From a virus, in the IMG/VR virus record IMGVR_UViG_3300030061_003174, positions 2,553-27,831 of that record: a stretch of DNA of 25,279 nt; one strand, given 5' to 3'. Of the stretch, positions 17,232-23,111 are shown one piece after another. The notes below the pieces were generated by a model. The model worked only from the letters and a program-made list of their open reading frames with translations. It did not search any database and was not told the DNA's origin. Both the position numbers and the translations under genes were made by a program. The first letter of the stretch is position 1, and every line of letters starts with the position of its first letter.

Positions 17232-17573
17232 TTAGAGATTTGATGTTTCCAGAACACTAGTAATAACTTTCAAAGTTGCGGTAGTGCTACCAACCATGGT
17301 TAATGTATCACCGGTTTCTACGACCAACTTTCCTGGAAGAAGATTGGCAGTGTCACTTGCAGGAATTGCCAAGTTCTTAACAATCTCCGTATCAGTTCCA
17401 CTTCTGCGATGACCAAAACTGACAGTCTTAGTTACTGAGTCAGTGTTTGTCACCTGTGCTAAAAGAACAACACCTGTATATCCAGTTGGTGCTGTGTAAA
17501 TTCCAACAGTATTAATACCAACAACATGTGTAATTGTCTGGAACTGGTTTACTGCTGCTGCTGCGACTGCCAT
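17232..17573 (-). CDS. Small virion-associated protein, unrecognised (113 aa)
   Basis: A 113-aa protein beginning MAVAAAAVNQFQTITHVVGI. It is rich in Val, Thr and Gly and has alternating hydrophobic residues typical of beta sandwiches (YTGVVLLAQVTNTDSVTKTV; GKLVVETGDTLTMVGS). There is no signal peptide, membrane segment or Cys. It sits between two large structural genes with 4-base and 17-base gaps and has a strong GGAGGAG ribosome-binding site, so it is probably translated together with them and is likely a fibre- or baseplate-associated protein. I do not recognise a named family. Confidence 0.85.
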   Translation of the reverse strand: MAVAAAAVNQFQTITHVVGINTVGIYTAPTGYTGVVLLAQVTNTDSVTKTVSFGHRRSGTDTEIVKNLAIPASDTANLLPGKLVVETGDTLTMVGSTTATLKVITSVLETSNL

Positions 17574-17577
17574 TTGA

Positions 17578-19809
17578 TTAATCTCCTCCTAATGCAAGAA
17601 TGAATGGTGTTACTTGTGTGAATAAACTCTTAACATAAATGTCTCCGGATATTGTTCCAGTTGATTGATTGATTTGAACACCATCACCAATTCTGAAGTT
17701 ACCAGCTTGGTCGGTGCTCGTATAAACAACTCTTGCACCGTCAAGTTCAATTACTTCATTATCTTGAATAACGATTCCACCTCTCGATGGATATGCTAAC
17801 TCGATAGTGTTTCCTGCACCAACATATTCGAATGAATGTGAACTTACGATTTGCAAACTTTGTCTAGCAAAGAATACTGTTGATCCAACTCCAACTTCAT
17901 TATTTAGATTCTGAATCAAAGTGATGGTTGATATACCAGCAGATGGTTCTGTTGCTGAACCAATCTCATAATAAATTGGATCAAGAACTGCCGTTGCAGC
18001 AGCATCTGAACCGCCGCCACCAGAGAAAGTAACTGCCGGAACAACTTCATACTGCGATCCCTGACTTGTCATGGTGACCGCAGTAACAACACCATTTTCA
18101 ATAGTCGCAGTTGCAGTTGCACGAACGGCAACACCAGGTCCTGTGGGAGCAGCAACTGTTACTGTTGGTGCGGAAGTATATCCAGAACCACCATTCGTGA
18201 TGTCAATCTTTCTGACTACATTATATTTCTTATCAAAGAAAATTGCCTGTCCATCATATGGTCTGTTGCTTCCAACACCACTAACAACAATCTGACTCTG
18301 ACTTACTGCGGCAGTTGAAGTAACGATTCCTGTGTAACGGTCAGTGTTTTTAGTAGTTTCATCACCTCTTCCGATTCCAATAAGACCCTCTCTACCGAAA
18401 GAGGAATTAGAGTTTGTAAGGTCACACTGACCACCACCAGTAGCAGAGACTGCAATGTCATTACAGATGGTGAAGAGTGAAACTAATTGACAATAAGCAC
18501 CGTTACTTACAGAAACTCCGATGCCGCCCTGATTATATTGTGTGTAAGAGTCTACGTTGAATGAACCCTGAACACCAATTCTGTTTATCTTATCTCCTTC
18601 ATCAGCATTGAATCCATCAATTCTTGCTCCAATACTATCAGGAATAAAGTTGGTGCAGTTTCTAATGTAAGGACCTTTGGTAATGATGCCAGTTCCTTGC
18701 AGTGGACTCAGTGCTGCAGTCAGAATACCAGAGTTAGGAGAAGATCCGTCATTTCCTGGGAAGTTCGTGGTAAATCCTGTGGCTGCTGCAACTCCATTAA
18801 TCCCATTCTGAATAATACCAGTTACAATGCCGACACATACTGTAACTGCAGAAAGAACATTAGCACAATTGCCAATGTCAAATGATCCACCATCAGGTTG
18901 AATACTTAAGTCCTTAACCTGAGTATAGCTTGTTTGATAGTTGCCACCACTTGTTTTTGAAAAACCAATGTTATTGATACATGATCTGGCAATACCAACC
19001 GAGTAGTCTAGAGCAGCAATGTGTGTAGCACCGATTCCAGAAGTTAAATCATCACCAGTGAAGTATGATTGACCTGCACCGATACACTTGGAGTTTCCAC
19101 CTCTCGTAATATCATGACAGACAGAACGCATTGCATGCTTGATATTAGTTCTGAATGCAGCATTATCTACGCTGATTGCAGGATTTTGATAGTCAGTGCT
19201 TTCAATATAACCAATAGTTTCATCCGCAATGAAATCAATGTTCTGACGGATGAGTCTGGCACCATCAAAGAATCTATCAGATGCTACTCCTACAAGTGGT
19301 CTATATGAAACAGCTGCTGAATTATTAGTTGCAGCAGTTCCAACAAAACTTAAGTCTGTCAGATGACATCCTTGACTAACATAAAATAAATCTTCGCCGC
19401 CGTTTTGTGGTGTTACAATACAGCGACGAAGTTCTGTTCCCTCAACAGATACATTGTCTGGTAAATTAATTGGATTATTTTCTACATACGTTCCTGGAAA
19501 TACTTTAATAGTATCTCCCTCAGAGGCAGAGGCAACAGCAGACTTAATTGTTGCTTTTGCATTGCCCTCATTTAATCCATCATTATCATCATTACCATTC
19601 TCAGTAACGAATAAAGTCTTACCGGCAAAAGTTGTAGTTCCTGCTCCAACTTCTACAATTCTTGTGCCAACACCAACGCCACTGGTATCTTGTTTAAGGA
19701 ATACTTTACCATCATTAAAGTTTACAGCTAATTCACCTAACTGTAAATCACCGGTCTGTGGTTTTTTGCCAGCAACAGCTGACCTCTTAATCCTAATAGG
19801 TGTTGCCAT
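17578..19809 (-). CDS. Beta-helix-containing virion structural protein (743 aa)
   Basis: Predicted virion appendage protein. The N terminus MATPIRIKRSAVAGKKPQTG followed by DLQLGELAVNFNDGKVFLKQ is a short module common at the start of phage fibre-like proteins. Residues about 63-160 resemble the start of a right-handed beta-helix (GDTIKVFPGTYVENNPINLP; VSVEGTELRRCIV). A Cys/Asn-rich middle part follows. Residues about 545-620 contain two GGSGYTSAPTVTV-like repeats. The C-terminal part ends with DQAGNFRIGDGVQINQSTGT. It is the first large gene after the perfect late promoter at 19856..19863. No clear Shine-Dalgarno is seen before the ATG. The function as an adhesin or baseplate-linked fibre is inferred from its neighbours. 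Confidence 0.87.
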   Translation of the reverse strand: MATPIRIKRSAVAGKKPQTGDLQLGELAVNFNDGKVFLKQDTSGVGVGTRIVEVGAGTTTFAGKTLFVTENGNDDNDGLNEGNAKATIKSAVASASEGDTIKVFPGTYVENNPINLPDNVSVEGTELRRCIVTPQNGGEDLFYVSQGCHLTDLSFVGTAATNNSAAVSYRPLVGVASDRFFDGARLIRQNIDFIADETIGYIESTDYQNPAISVDNAAFRTNIKHAMRSVCHDITRGGNSKCIGAGQSYFTGDDLTSGIGATHIAALDYSVGIARSCINNIGFSKTSGGNYQTSYTQVKDLSIQPDGGSFDIGNCANVLSAVTVCVGIVTGIIQNGINGVAAATGFTTNFPGNDGSSPNSGILTAALSPLQGTGIITKGPYIRNCTNFIPDSIGARIDGFNADEGDKINRIGVQGSFNVDSYTQYNQGGIGVSVSNGAYCQLVSLFTICNDIAVSATGGGQCDLTNSNSSFGREGLIGIGRGDETTKNTDRYTGIVTSTAAVSQSQIVVSGVGSNRPYDGQAIFFDKKYNVVRKIDITNGGSGYTSAPTVTVAAPTGPGVAVRATATATIENGVVTAVTMTSQGSQYEVVPAVTFSGGGGSDAAATAVLDPIYYEIGSATEPSAGISTITLIQNLNNEVGVGSTVFFARQSLQIVSSHSFEYVGAGNTIELAYPSRGGIVIQDNEVIELDGARVVYTSTDQAGNFRIGDGVQINQSTGTISGDIYVKSLFTQVTPFILALGGD

Positions 19810-19836
19810 TCGAATATTCGGTATTTACCATGGACG

Positions 19837-19850
19837 GCAGTATATACTGC
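19837..19850. other. 14-base perfect palindrome in the leader of the 743-aa gene
   Basis: GCAGTATATACTGC is a perfect inverted repeat lying just downstream of the late promoter TATAAATA and about 27 bases before the ATG. In RNA it could fold into a 5-bp stem with an ATAT loop near the 5' end of the transcript. A second palindrome, CGAATATTCG (19811-19820), lies directly before the start codon. Confidence 0.55.
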
Positions 19851-19855
19851 TGATT

Positions 19856-19863
19856 TATTTATA
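19856..19863 (-). promoter_or_regulatory. T4-type late promoter, TATAAATA (perfect)
   Basis: TATAAATA on the minus strand is the exact T4 late promoter sequence. It lies in the gap between the HNH gene and the 743-aa structural gene. From the T4 model, transcription would begin some 7 bases downstream, giving a leader of about 40 bases. It is the strongest late promoter in the window and is likely to drive the structural genes that follow. Confidence 0.8.
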
Positions 19864-19869
19864 AAAAAT

Positions 19870-20241
19870 TCAAGAGACCTTATTTGTTCTTGAACCATAG
19901 CGATAAAGACTGATAGGATCCTCTGGTTTCATCCAGTTTTTAATCCTCTCATGTCTTTCAGCATCAAAAAACTCCTGTGAAAGATACCAATCTTCCATAG
20001 GAGTATGACTTTTATCTTGATTGCAATGATGACAGGCACACAGACAATTTTTAGTAAAATCTGTGCCTCCTTTTGCTCTCGGAACAATGTGGTCTATTGT
20101 AAGTTGATGTGTGGACCCGCAATAAGCACACTCCCAATCCCATTCTTCCTTTATCTGTTGCCTCCATAATCTTTTTGCTTCTGAAGATTTTGCTGTGTGG
20201 AGGTTAAAGACATAGGCTTGAAAAGAATTGTAGAGTGGCAT
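19870..20241 (-). CDS. HNH endonuclease (123 aa)
   Basis: Small free-standing HNH nuclease. Visible elements are C38-x2-C41 (CAYCG), the catalytic core ID-H51-IVPRAKGGTDF with Asp50 and His51, Asn65, and C70-x2-C73 (CHHCNQDKS). The two Cys pairs form the usual structural zinc site, so the active site looks intact. The N terminus (LWRQQIKEEWDW) and C terminus (RHERIKNWMKPEDPISLYRY) are charged and could bind DNA. In this family such proteins nick or cut double-stranded DNA; free-standing copies in phages often act as homing endonucleases, though packaging-linked roles are also known. It stands between talC and the fibre genes with its own late promoter. Confidence 0.9.
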   Translation of the reverse strand: MPLYNSFQAYVFNLHTAKSSEAKRLWRQQIKEEWDWECAYCGSTHQLTIDHIVPRAKGGTDFTKNCLCACHHCNQDKSHTPMEDWYLSQEFFDAERHERIKNWMKPEDPISLYRYGSRTNKVS

Positions 20242-20261
20242 AAGAACTTGCGTCTTACATT

Positions 20262-20269
20262 TATTTATT
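20262..20269 (-). promoter_or_regulatory. T4-type late promoter, AATAAATA
   Basis: AATAAATA on the minus strand overlaps the stop codon of talC and lies about 20 bases before the ATG of the HNH gene. It marks the probable switch from the early/middle metabolic genes to the late gene block. Confidence 0.6.
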
Positions 20270-20921
20270 AACTAATATTAGATTTTATTGTTTCACAATC
20301 ACGATCAAAAATTTCAAGACCTTTATCAGTCAAAATGTGGTCATACATCTGTTCAAATACACTGGGCGGCATGGTTACAACATTAGCACCATTATACCAA
20401 GACCTCACGGCACGTTGAACACTACGAATAGATGCAGAAAGAACTTGAGTGGGAGCACCTTGAATGCGATAGAGTTCAGAAATAGATCTTACAACCTCCA
20501 AACCTGCGATAGATTGATCATCAAGTCTACCCACAAAAGGAGAAACATAATATGCACCTGCACGAGCAGCAAGGATTGCCTGTGCAGCAGCAAAGATGAG
20601 AGTCACATTAACACGAATACCCTTATCAGTCAGTTTACTACATGCCATAAGTCCATCACGAGTCATGGGAACTTTAATGGTTGAGCAGAAACCAAACTTC
20701 TCAAATAAACGAACTCCCTCTTCAATCATCTCATCGGCACTACCAACAACCTCCATGCTGATGTCTCTAATGCCCATGTCTTTAATTTCTTGATAGACAT
20801 CCTCAGGATCTCTACCACTTTTCATAATAAGAGTTGGGTTTGTTGTGATACCATCAATCAAACCAGTCTCATTATATTTTTGAATCAGTTCTGTGTCTGC
20901 CGTGTCCAGAAAAATTTTCAT
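20268..20921 (-). CDS. talC: Transaldolase, TalC type (217 aa)
   Basis: Transaldolase moves a dihydroxyacetone unit between sugar phosphates in the pentose phosphate pathway. Cyanophage TalC is known to help push host carbon toward NADPH and pentose for nucleotide synthesis. The short TalC/MipB-type protein has Asp6 (FLDTAD), ITTNPTL with Asn28, and the Schiff-base lysine Lys83 in TIKVPMT. Length is normal for this subfamily. I chose the ATG at 20921 (MKIFLDTADTELIQ) because a longer reading starting at 20975 would run into tRNA-Leu. The gene follows the tRNA cluster by 27 bases and is probably co-transcribed from the sigma70 promoter at 21756..21784. Its ribosome-binding site is weak. Confidence 0.95.
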   Translation of the reverse strand: MKIFLDTADTELIQKYNETGLIDGITTNPTLIMKSGRDPEDVYQEIKDMGIRDISMEVVGSADEMIEEGVRLFEKFGFCSTIKVPMTRDGLMACSKLTDKGIRVNVTLIFAAAQAILAARAGAYYVSPFVGRLDDQSIAGLEVVRSISELYRIQGAPTQVLSASIRSVQRAVRSWYNGANVVTMPPSVFEQMYDHILTDKGLEIFDRDCETIKSNIS

Positions 20922-20948
20922 CTTAAAAATGCTTGTCAGTTTATATAG

Positions 20949-21033
20949 TGCGAGTAGGGAGACTTGAACTCCCACGACCTTAATGGTCAGCAGATTTTAA
21001 GTCTGATGCGTCTACCGATTCCGCCATACTCGC
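20949..21033 (-). tRNA. tRNA-Leu (TAA)
   Basis: An 85-base class II tRNA. The acceptor stem is GCGAGTA/TACTCGC with A as discriminator. The anticodon loop is CTTAAAA (anticodon TAA), the long variable arm is GACC-ATTAA-GGTC, and the T arm is GGGAG-TTCAAGT-CTCCC. The outermost anticodon-stem pair (T-C) is mismatched. CCA is not encoded. It reads UUA, a codon favoured by AT-rich phage genes. Confidence 0.95.
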
Positions 21034-21182
21034 ATGGCATTACACTTATCCGAATGCTTGCTATGGGGCATTTTCTAAACCCTAACATTCTGACAGTTTG
21101 TAATGGAGCAAGAAGAAAGTGACCAACTCTCTAGATCACAGTGTGGTTAGCACCGTCGCGGGCGAGCTCATTCCCCGTCTTA
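21034..21182. other. Unexplained 149-base spacer inside the tRNA cluster
   Basis: No convincing tRNA, ORF or terminator is seen here, although the other two tRNAs are only 3 bases apart. On the minus strand there is a possible stem GTGATC-9 bases-GGTCAC around 21121-21142 and a small stem GCATT/AATGC around 21036-21056. There is no T-loop motif flanked by a stem, so a further intact tRNA is unlikely. It may hold a decayed tRNA or a small RNA. Confidence 0.4.
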
Positions 21183-21255
21183 TGCTTCCTGTGAGGATCG
21201 AACTCACCTTAGGCAAATTATGAGTTTGCTGCATTCACCAGATTGCTAAGGAAGC
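21183..21255 (-). tRNA. tRNA-Met (CAT)
   Basis: A 73-base tRNA. The acceptor stem is GCTTCCT/AGGAAGC with A as discriminator. The anticodon arm is GCAAA-CTCATAA-TTTGC (anticodon CAT), and the T arm is GTGAG-TTCGATC-CTCAC. CCA is not encoded. The anticodon loop matches bacterial elongator tRNA-Met. A lysidine-modified Ile tRNA has the same anticodon, but an Ile(TAT) tRNA is already next door, so Met is more likely. Confidence 0.88.
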
Positions 21256-21258
21256 AAA

Positions 21259-21330
21259 TAGGACTACCGGGAATTGAACCCGGTTCACACCGTTATAAGC
21301 AGTGGGCATTAACCAATATGCGATAGTCCC
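21259..21330 (-). tRNA. tRNA-Ile (TAT)
   Basis: A 72-base tRNA. The acceptor stem is GGGACTA/TAGTCCT (first pair G-T) with A as discriminator. The D arm is GCAT/ATGC, the anticodon arm is CACTG-CTTATAA-CGGTG (anticodon TAT, reading AUA), and the T arm is CCGGG-TTCAATT-CCCGG. CCA is not encoded. Most bacteria read AUA with a lysidine-modified CAT tRNA, so a TAT isoacceptor is a useful phage supplement for AUA codons. It lies 9 bases downstream of the antitoxin-like gene. Confidence 0.92.
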
Positions 21331-21339
21331 GTAGATGAA

Positions 21340-21513
21340 TTATTGTGCCTCATTGTTTGCATCCCTGTATATTCGTATGAGGTCATCATCTGCGGGCATC
21401 ATCACTGCTGCTTTACCATCTTCTCTTACAATACCAATATGTTCTCCTTTTTCAACTCTCTCTATCAATTTGTCCCAATTCTTTTGAGCTTCATCAACAC
21501 TGAACACATCCAT
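21340..21513 (-). CDS. Phd/YefM-like antitoxin, orphan (57 aa)
   Basis: A 57-aa protein starting MDVFSVDEAQKNWDKLIERV, then EKGEHIGIVREDGKAAVMMP. This matches the Phd/YefM antitoxin pattern: an N-terminal S-x-x-E-A/A-Q-x-N helix, then [HI]-x-I-x-R-x-[DN]-G-x-A-A-V-[ML]-[MIV]. Members bind operator DNA as dimers, and their C-terminal tail neutralises a partner toxin. Here the tail after MMPADDD is short (about 14 residues), and no RelE, Doc or other toxin gene is adjacent. The ATG overlaps the TAA stop of the 72-aa gene (TAATG), and a GGAGG site lies 8 bases upstream. It could serve as a regulator or as an inhibitor of a host toxin; both are inference. Confidence 0.75.
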   Translation of the reverse strand: MDVFSVDEAQKNWDKLIERVEKGEHIGIVREDGKAAVMMPADDDLIRIYRDANNEAQ

Positions 21514-21731
21514 TATTCTTCCTCCCCATCTTCACCCTTTTTTTTATTGAAACCAAATGGTCCGTCTTTTTCTTCCAGTGCAAGTTTCAATGCAACAGCA
21601 CCAACTGCTTCCATAACTTTGATAATCTCTTCAGGTTTTGCATCTTCACCAAGTTCTTTGGCAACGTACCAATACTTAGGCCAGAATGTTTCACCTGCCT
21701 TTTGATAGTCTTCTAGAGTTAATAGTTTCAT
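21513..21731 (-). CDS. Small acidic protein, unrecognised (72 aa)
   Basis: Starts MKLLTLEDYQKAGETFWPKY. It is predicted mostly helical, with a charged C-terminal tail (FNKKKGEDGEEE). There is no membrane segment, signal or Cys. It is the first gene after the perfect sigma70 promoter at 21756..21784, with GAGGG as a probable ribosome-binding site about 11 bases before the ATG. It overlaps the antitoxin-like gene by one base, so the two are probably translated together. The sequence does not resemble RelE/ParE/Doc toxins. The function is unknown; early expression is likely. Confidence 0.82.
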   Translation of the reverse strand: MKLLTLEDYQKAGETFWPKYWYVAKELGEDAKPEEIIKVMEAVGAVALKLALEEKDGPFGFNKKKGEDGEEE

Positions 21732-21755
21732 GATTGTTGGTCCCTCATATGATGA

Positions 21756-21784
21756 ATTATATAAGACATTTGACTATTTGTCAA
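21756..21784 (-). promoter_or_regulatory. Perfect sigma70 promoter (TTGACA-17-TATAAT)
   Basis: On the minus strand, TTGACA at 21784-21779 is followed by a 17-base spacer and TATAAT at 21761-21756. Both boxes and the spacing are ideal for a bacterial housekeeping sigma factor. The -35 box lies within the last codons of the 68-aa gene (Ile-Asp-Lys-stop). The expected start of transcription is about 18 bases before the ATG at 21731. It should be read by host RNA polymerase early in infection and would drive the 72-aa gene, the antitoxin, the three tRNAs and talC. Confidence 0.85.
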
Positions 21785-21980
21785 TAAAGTATTTTTCAAT
21801 AACTTCCAAACGCTCCTCCTCTTTTGCAATCAAATCAATTTGATCTTGAATAGCACCAAGAACATCGGGATGTTCACCAATACCAACAGGATTGGAAAGA
21901 TAAACTTCAATATTCATTTTTGATTTTTTGATATTCCCAATGGCAAGTGCCTTGAGAGCCTCTAACATTTCACGTCTCAT
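21774..21980 (-). CDS. Small helical protein, unrecognised (68 aa)
   Basis: Starts MRREMLEALKALAIGNIKKS. The middle contains YLSNPVGIGEHPDVLGAI, and the C-terminal half is a charged helix (IDLIAKEEERLEVIEKYFID). The ATG at 21980 is chosen over an upstream in-frame ATG at 22025 because it overlaps the stop of the 46-aa gene as ATGA, as in tightly coupled phage genes. Its end contains the -35 box of the next promoter. I recall similar short proteins in cyanomyoviruses but can give no function. Confidence 0.8.
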   Translation of the reverse strand: MRREMLEALKALAIGNIKKSKMNIEVYLSNPVGIGEHPDVLGAIQDQIDLIAKEEERLEVIEKYFIDK

Positions 21981-22117
21981 AATAGAATTGCTCCAATAAT
22001 GAATCCTTTTGCAAATGCAAGACAAAGCATTTGATAATCAGTCAGGTTAAACTTATCCTGAAATCTGACTATCATTCTCTTATCCCATTCTTTTAATTTA
22101 TTCAACCAGCGTGCCAT
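21977..22117 (-). CDS. Small protein with hydrophobic C terminus, unrecognised (46 aa)
   Basis: A 46-aa protein, MARWLNKLKEWDKRMIVRFQ then DKFNLTDYQMLCLAFAKGFI and IGAILL. The N-terminal half is basic and amphipathic. The last 18 residues are hydrophobic enough to associate with a membrane. A strong GAGGAGG ribosome-binding site overlaps the stop codon of petE, and the stop overlaps the next ATG (ATGA). It is therefore the middle gene of a three-gene petE operon. A possible link to the thylakoid membrane is inference. Confidence 0.75.
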   Translation of the reverse strand: MARWLNKLKEWDKRMIVRFQDKFNLTDYQMLCLAFAKGFIIGAILL

Positions 22118-22126
22118 ACATCCTCC

Positions 22127-22450
22127 TCATTCTACATGCACAGTGCCAATCATACCCGCACCTTTGTGTGGACCACACCAATAAGTGTACTCACCAGCAT
22201 CAACAAATTTGATGTCTTGTGATTCACCAGGAGAAAACATTAAAGATTCTCTTGATAAGTCTGGACGACCCTCCACAATAATATTATGTGGAGGTAACAT
22301 ATTATTTTCAAAGTGGACTATTTCACCAGCAGAAATAGTAACTTCTGCAGGATCAAAAACTAAACTTCCATTTGAACCCATCGTTACATCTACTGCCCAT
22401 GCGGGAGCAGCAAGAAAAAGTGTAGCAACAAGTGCGAAAATAAACTTCAT
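22127..22450 (-). CDS. petE: Plastocyanin precursor (107 aa)
   Basis: Type 1 copper protein that carries electrons from cytochrome b6f to photosystem I in the thylakoid lumen. Residues 1-19 (MKFIFALVATLFLAAPAWA) are a signal peptide with a clear A-x-A cleavage site. The cupredoxin domain has all four copper ligands: His55 (PPHN), Cys92 (YWCGP), His95 and Met100 (CGPHKGAGM). Length is normal. I start at 22450 rather than at the in-frame ATG at 22480, which would place extra residues before the signal peptide. Two small ORFs follow in the same operon. Upstream, TATATA at about 22473-22478 could be a -10 box, but the -35 is poor. Phage plastocyanin is known from several cyanomyoviruses and is thought to sustain electron flow when host synthesis stops. 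Confidence 0.95.
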   Translation of the reverse strand: MKFIFALVATLFLAAPAWAVDVTMGSNGSLVFDPAEVTISAGEIVHFENNMLPPHNIIVEGRPDLSRESLMFSPGESQDIKFVDAGEYTYWCGPHKGAGMIGTVHVE

Positions 22451-22526
22451 TGAGTTTACGCAACTGCTTTTATATAGCATGAAAAAGAATAACTTTAAGT
22501 ATATTTTGTTAGGAAATCAAAGCGTG

Positions 22527-22832
22527 TCATGCTTCAACTTTCTGTTCTTTCTCCACCTTCTTTTCAACCTTTACTTCGACAGGAGCAACAGGGTCAGGAA
22601 CTGGATAATATCTACGATACCTTACCGTCTCATATGTTTCAAATACTTCTTCAGGATTACCGTGGCAGATTTTCTTCCTCTGCTCTAGGATCTCATCGTA
22701 AGGGTCTGCCTTAACGTCAGGCCATTGACGGTGTGCGTTCTCAGTGACCTGACGACTAATTACTTCATACTCAACACCGTCGCCAGAGGTAGGCAGGACA
22801 ACATCGACATACTCTTTTTTCTTAGCAGCCAT
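22527..22832 (-). CDS. Hypothetical protein with charged, proline-rich C terminus (101 aa)
   Basis: Starts MAAKKKEYVDVVLPTSGDGV. A probable small folded part runs to about residue 80 and contains YDEILEQRKKICHGNPEEVF. The tail alternates Pro, Val and Lys/Glu (YYPVPDPVAPVEVKVEKKVE) and is probably disordered. The ATG at 22832 is chosen over one at 22886, because the longer form would overlap the coding end of the 42-aa gene and translate through a terminator hairpin. The start codon directly follows the U-tract of that terminator, and the only Shine-Dalgarno-like sequence (GGGGGAG) lies in the hairpin stem. I do not recognise a family. Confidence 0.75.
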   Translation of the reverse strand: MAAKKKEYVDVVLPTSGDGVEYEVISRQVTENAHRQWPDVKADPYDEILEQRKKICHGNPEEVFETYETVRYRRYYPVPDPVAPVEVKVEKKVEKEQKVEA

Positions 22833-22833
22833 T

Positions 22834-22857
22834 AAAAAAGGGGGATCAACTCCCCCT
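22834..22857 (-). terminator. Rho-independent terminator after the psbD operon
   Basis: On the minus strand the sequence is AGGGGGA-GTTGA-TCCCCCT followed by a T run (22839-22834). This is a 7-bp stem, strongly GC-paired, with a 5-base loop. It lies 12 bases after the stop codon of the 42-aa gene and ends one base before the ATG of the 101-aa gene. Confidence 0.85.
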
Positions 22858-22869
22858 AGTATAACATAT

Positions 22870-22998
22870 TCAGAGCATCCCTGCAAGCATTATCAAGAAG
22901 CAGATAAGGGTGAATGCAAATACTACTGCACAACCAATTATCAACTCTTTCAGTGTGGTACTCTCACCGTTTGGTTCCTGATGTGAATGATCCGACAT
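22870..22998 (-). CDS. Single-membrane-segment mini-protein (42 aa)
   Basis: A 42-aa protein: MSDHSHQEPNGESTTLKELI followed by the hydrophobic segment IGCAVVFAFTLICFLIMLAG and ML. It has a soluble N-terminal stretch with two His and one C-terminal transmembrane helix. The ATG overlaps the stop of the PsbN-like gene by one base (TAATG). It is the last gene before the terminator at 22834..22857. Its size and position among photosystem genes suggest a thylakoid membrane partner, but no known low-molecular-weight photosystem subunit is clearly matched. Confidence 0.72.
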   Translation of the reverse strand: MSDHSHQEPNGESTTLKELIIGCAVVFAFTLICFLIMLAGML

Positions 22999-23111
22999 TA
23001 GTCTTCGTGATCATCAAATGGATCGTCTAGTCCTTTAGAAGGAGGACCAAACCCTAGGTAGATACCATATAATGTCAGTGCAAGGACTGATAAACTAATT
23101 CCAGCAATCAT
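22998..23111 (-). CDS. psbN: PsbN-like photosystem II assembly factor (37 aa)
   Basis: A 37-aa protein: MIAGISLSVLALTLYGIYLG followed by FGPPSKGLDDPFDDHED. The N-terminal transmembrane helix and the C-terminal FGPPSK-x-L-x-DPF-[DE]-[DE]-H-[EG]-D signature are those of PsbN, a small thylakoid protein needed for assembly or repair of photosystem II reaction centres in plants. It is slightly shorter than the usual 43 residues, lacking the first few N-terminal positions. Its ATG overlaps the stop of the 78-aa gene (ATGA), and it shares one base with the 42-aa gene. Lying in one operon with psbD, it probably helps to use newly made D1 and D2. The identification is by motif recognition only. Confidence 0.8.
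   Translation of the reverse strand: MIAGISLSVLALTLYGIYLGFGPPSKGLDDPFDDHED

Noticed and set aside
20922-20975. N-terminal extension of talC starting at 20975
   Set aside because: It would translate part of tRNA-Leu, and the family start MKIFLDTAD lies at 20921.
20981-21085. Small ORF MLGFRKCPIASIR... reading into tRNA-Leu
   Set aside because: The YGGIGRRIRL stretch is the usual artefact of translating a Leu tRNA.
21034-21182. A fourth tRNA between tRNA-Met and tRNA-Leu
   Set aside because: No T-arm with a paired stem and no acceptor pairing could be built on either strand.
22451-22480. N-terminal extension of plastocyanin from an ATG at 22480
   Set aside because: The signal peptide begins naturally at MKFIFALVAT (22450); the extension adds ten non-homologous residues. 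A TATATA box there has only a 3/6 match at -35, so no promoter is called.
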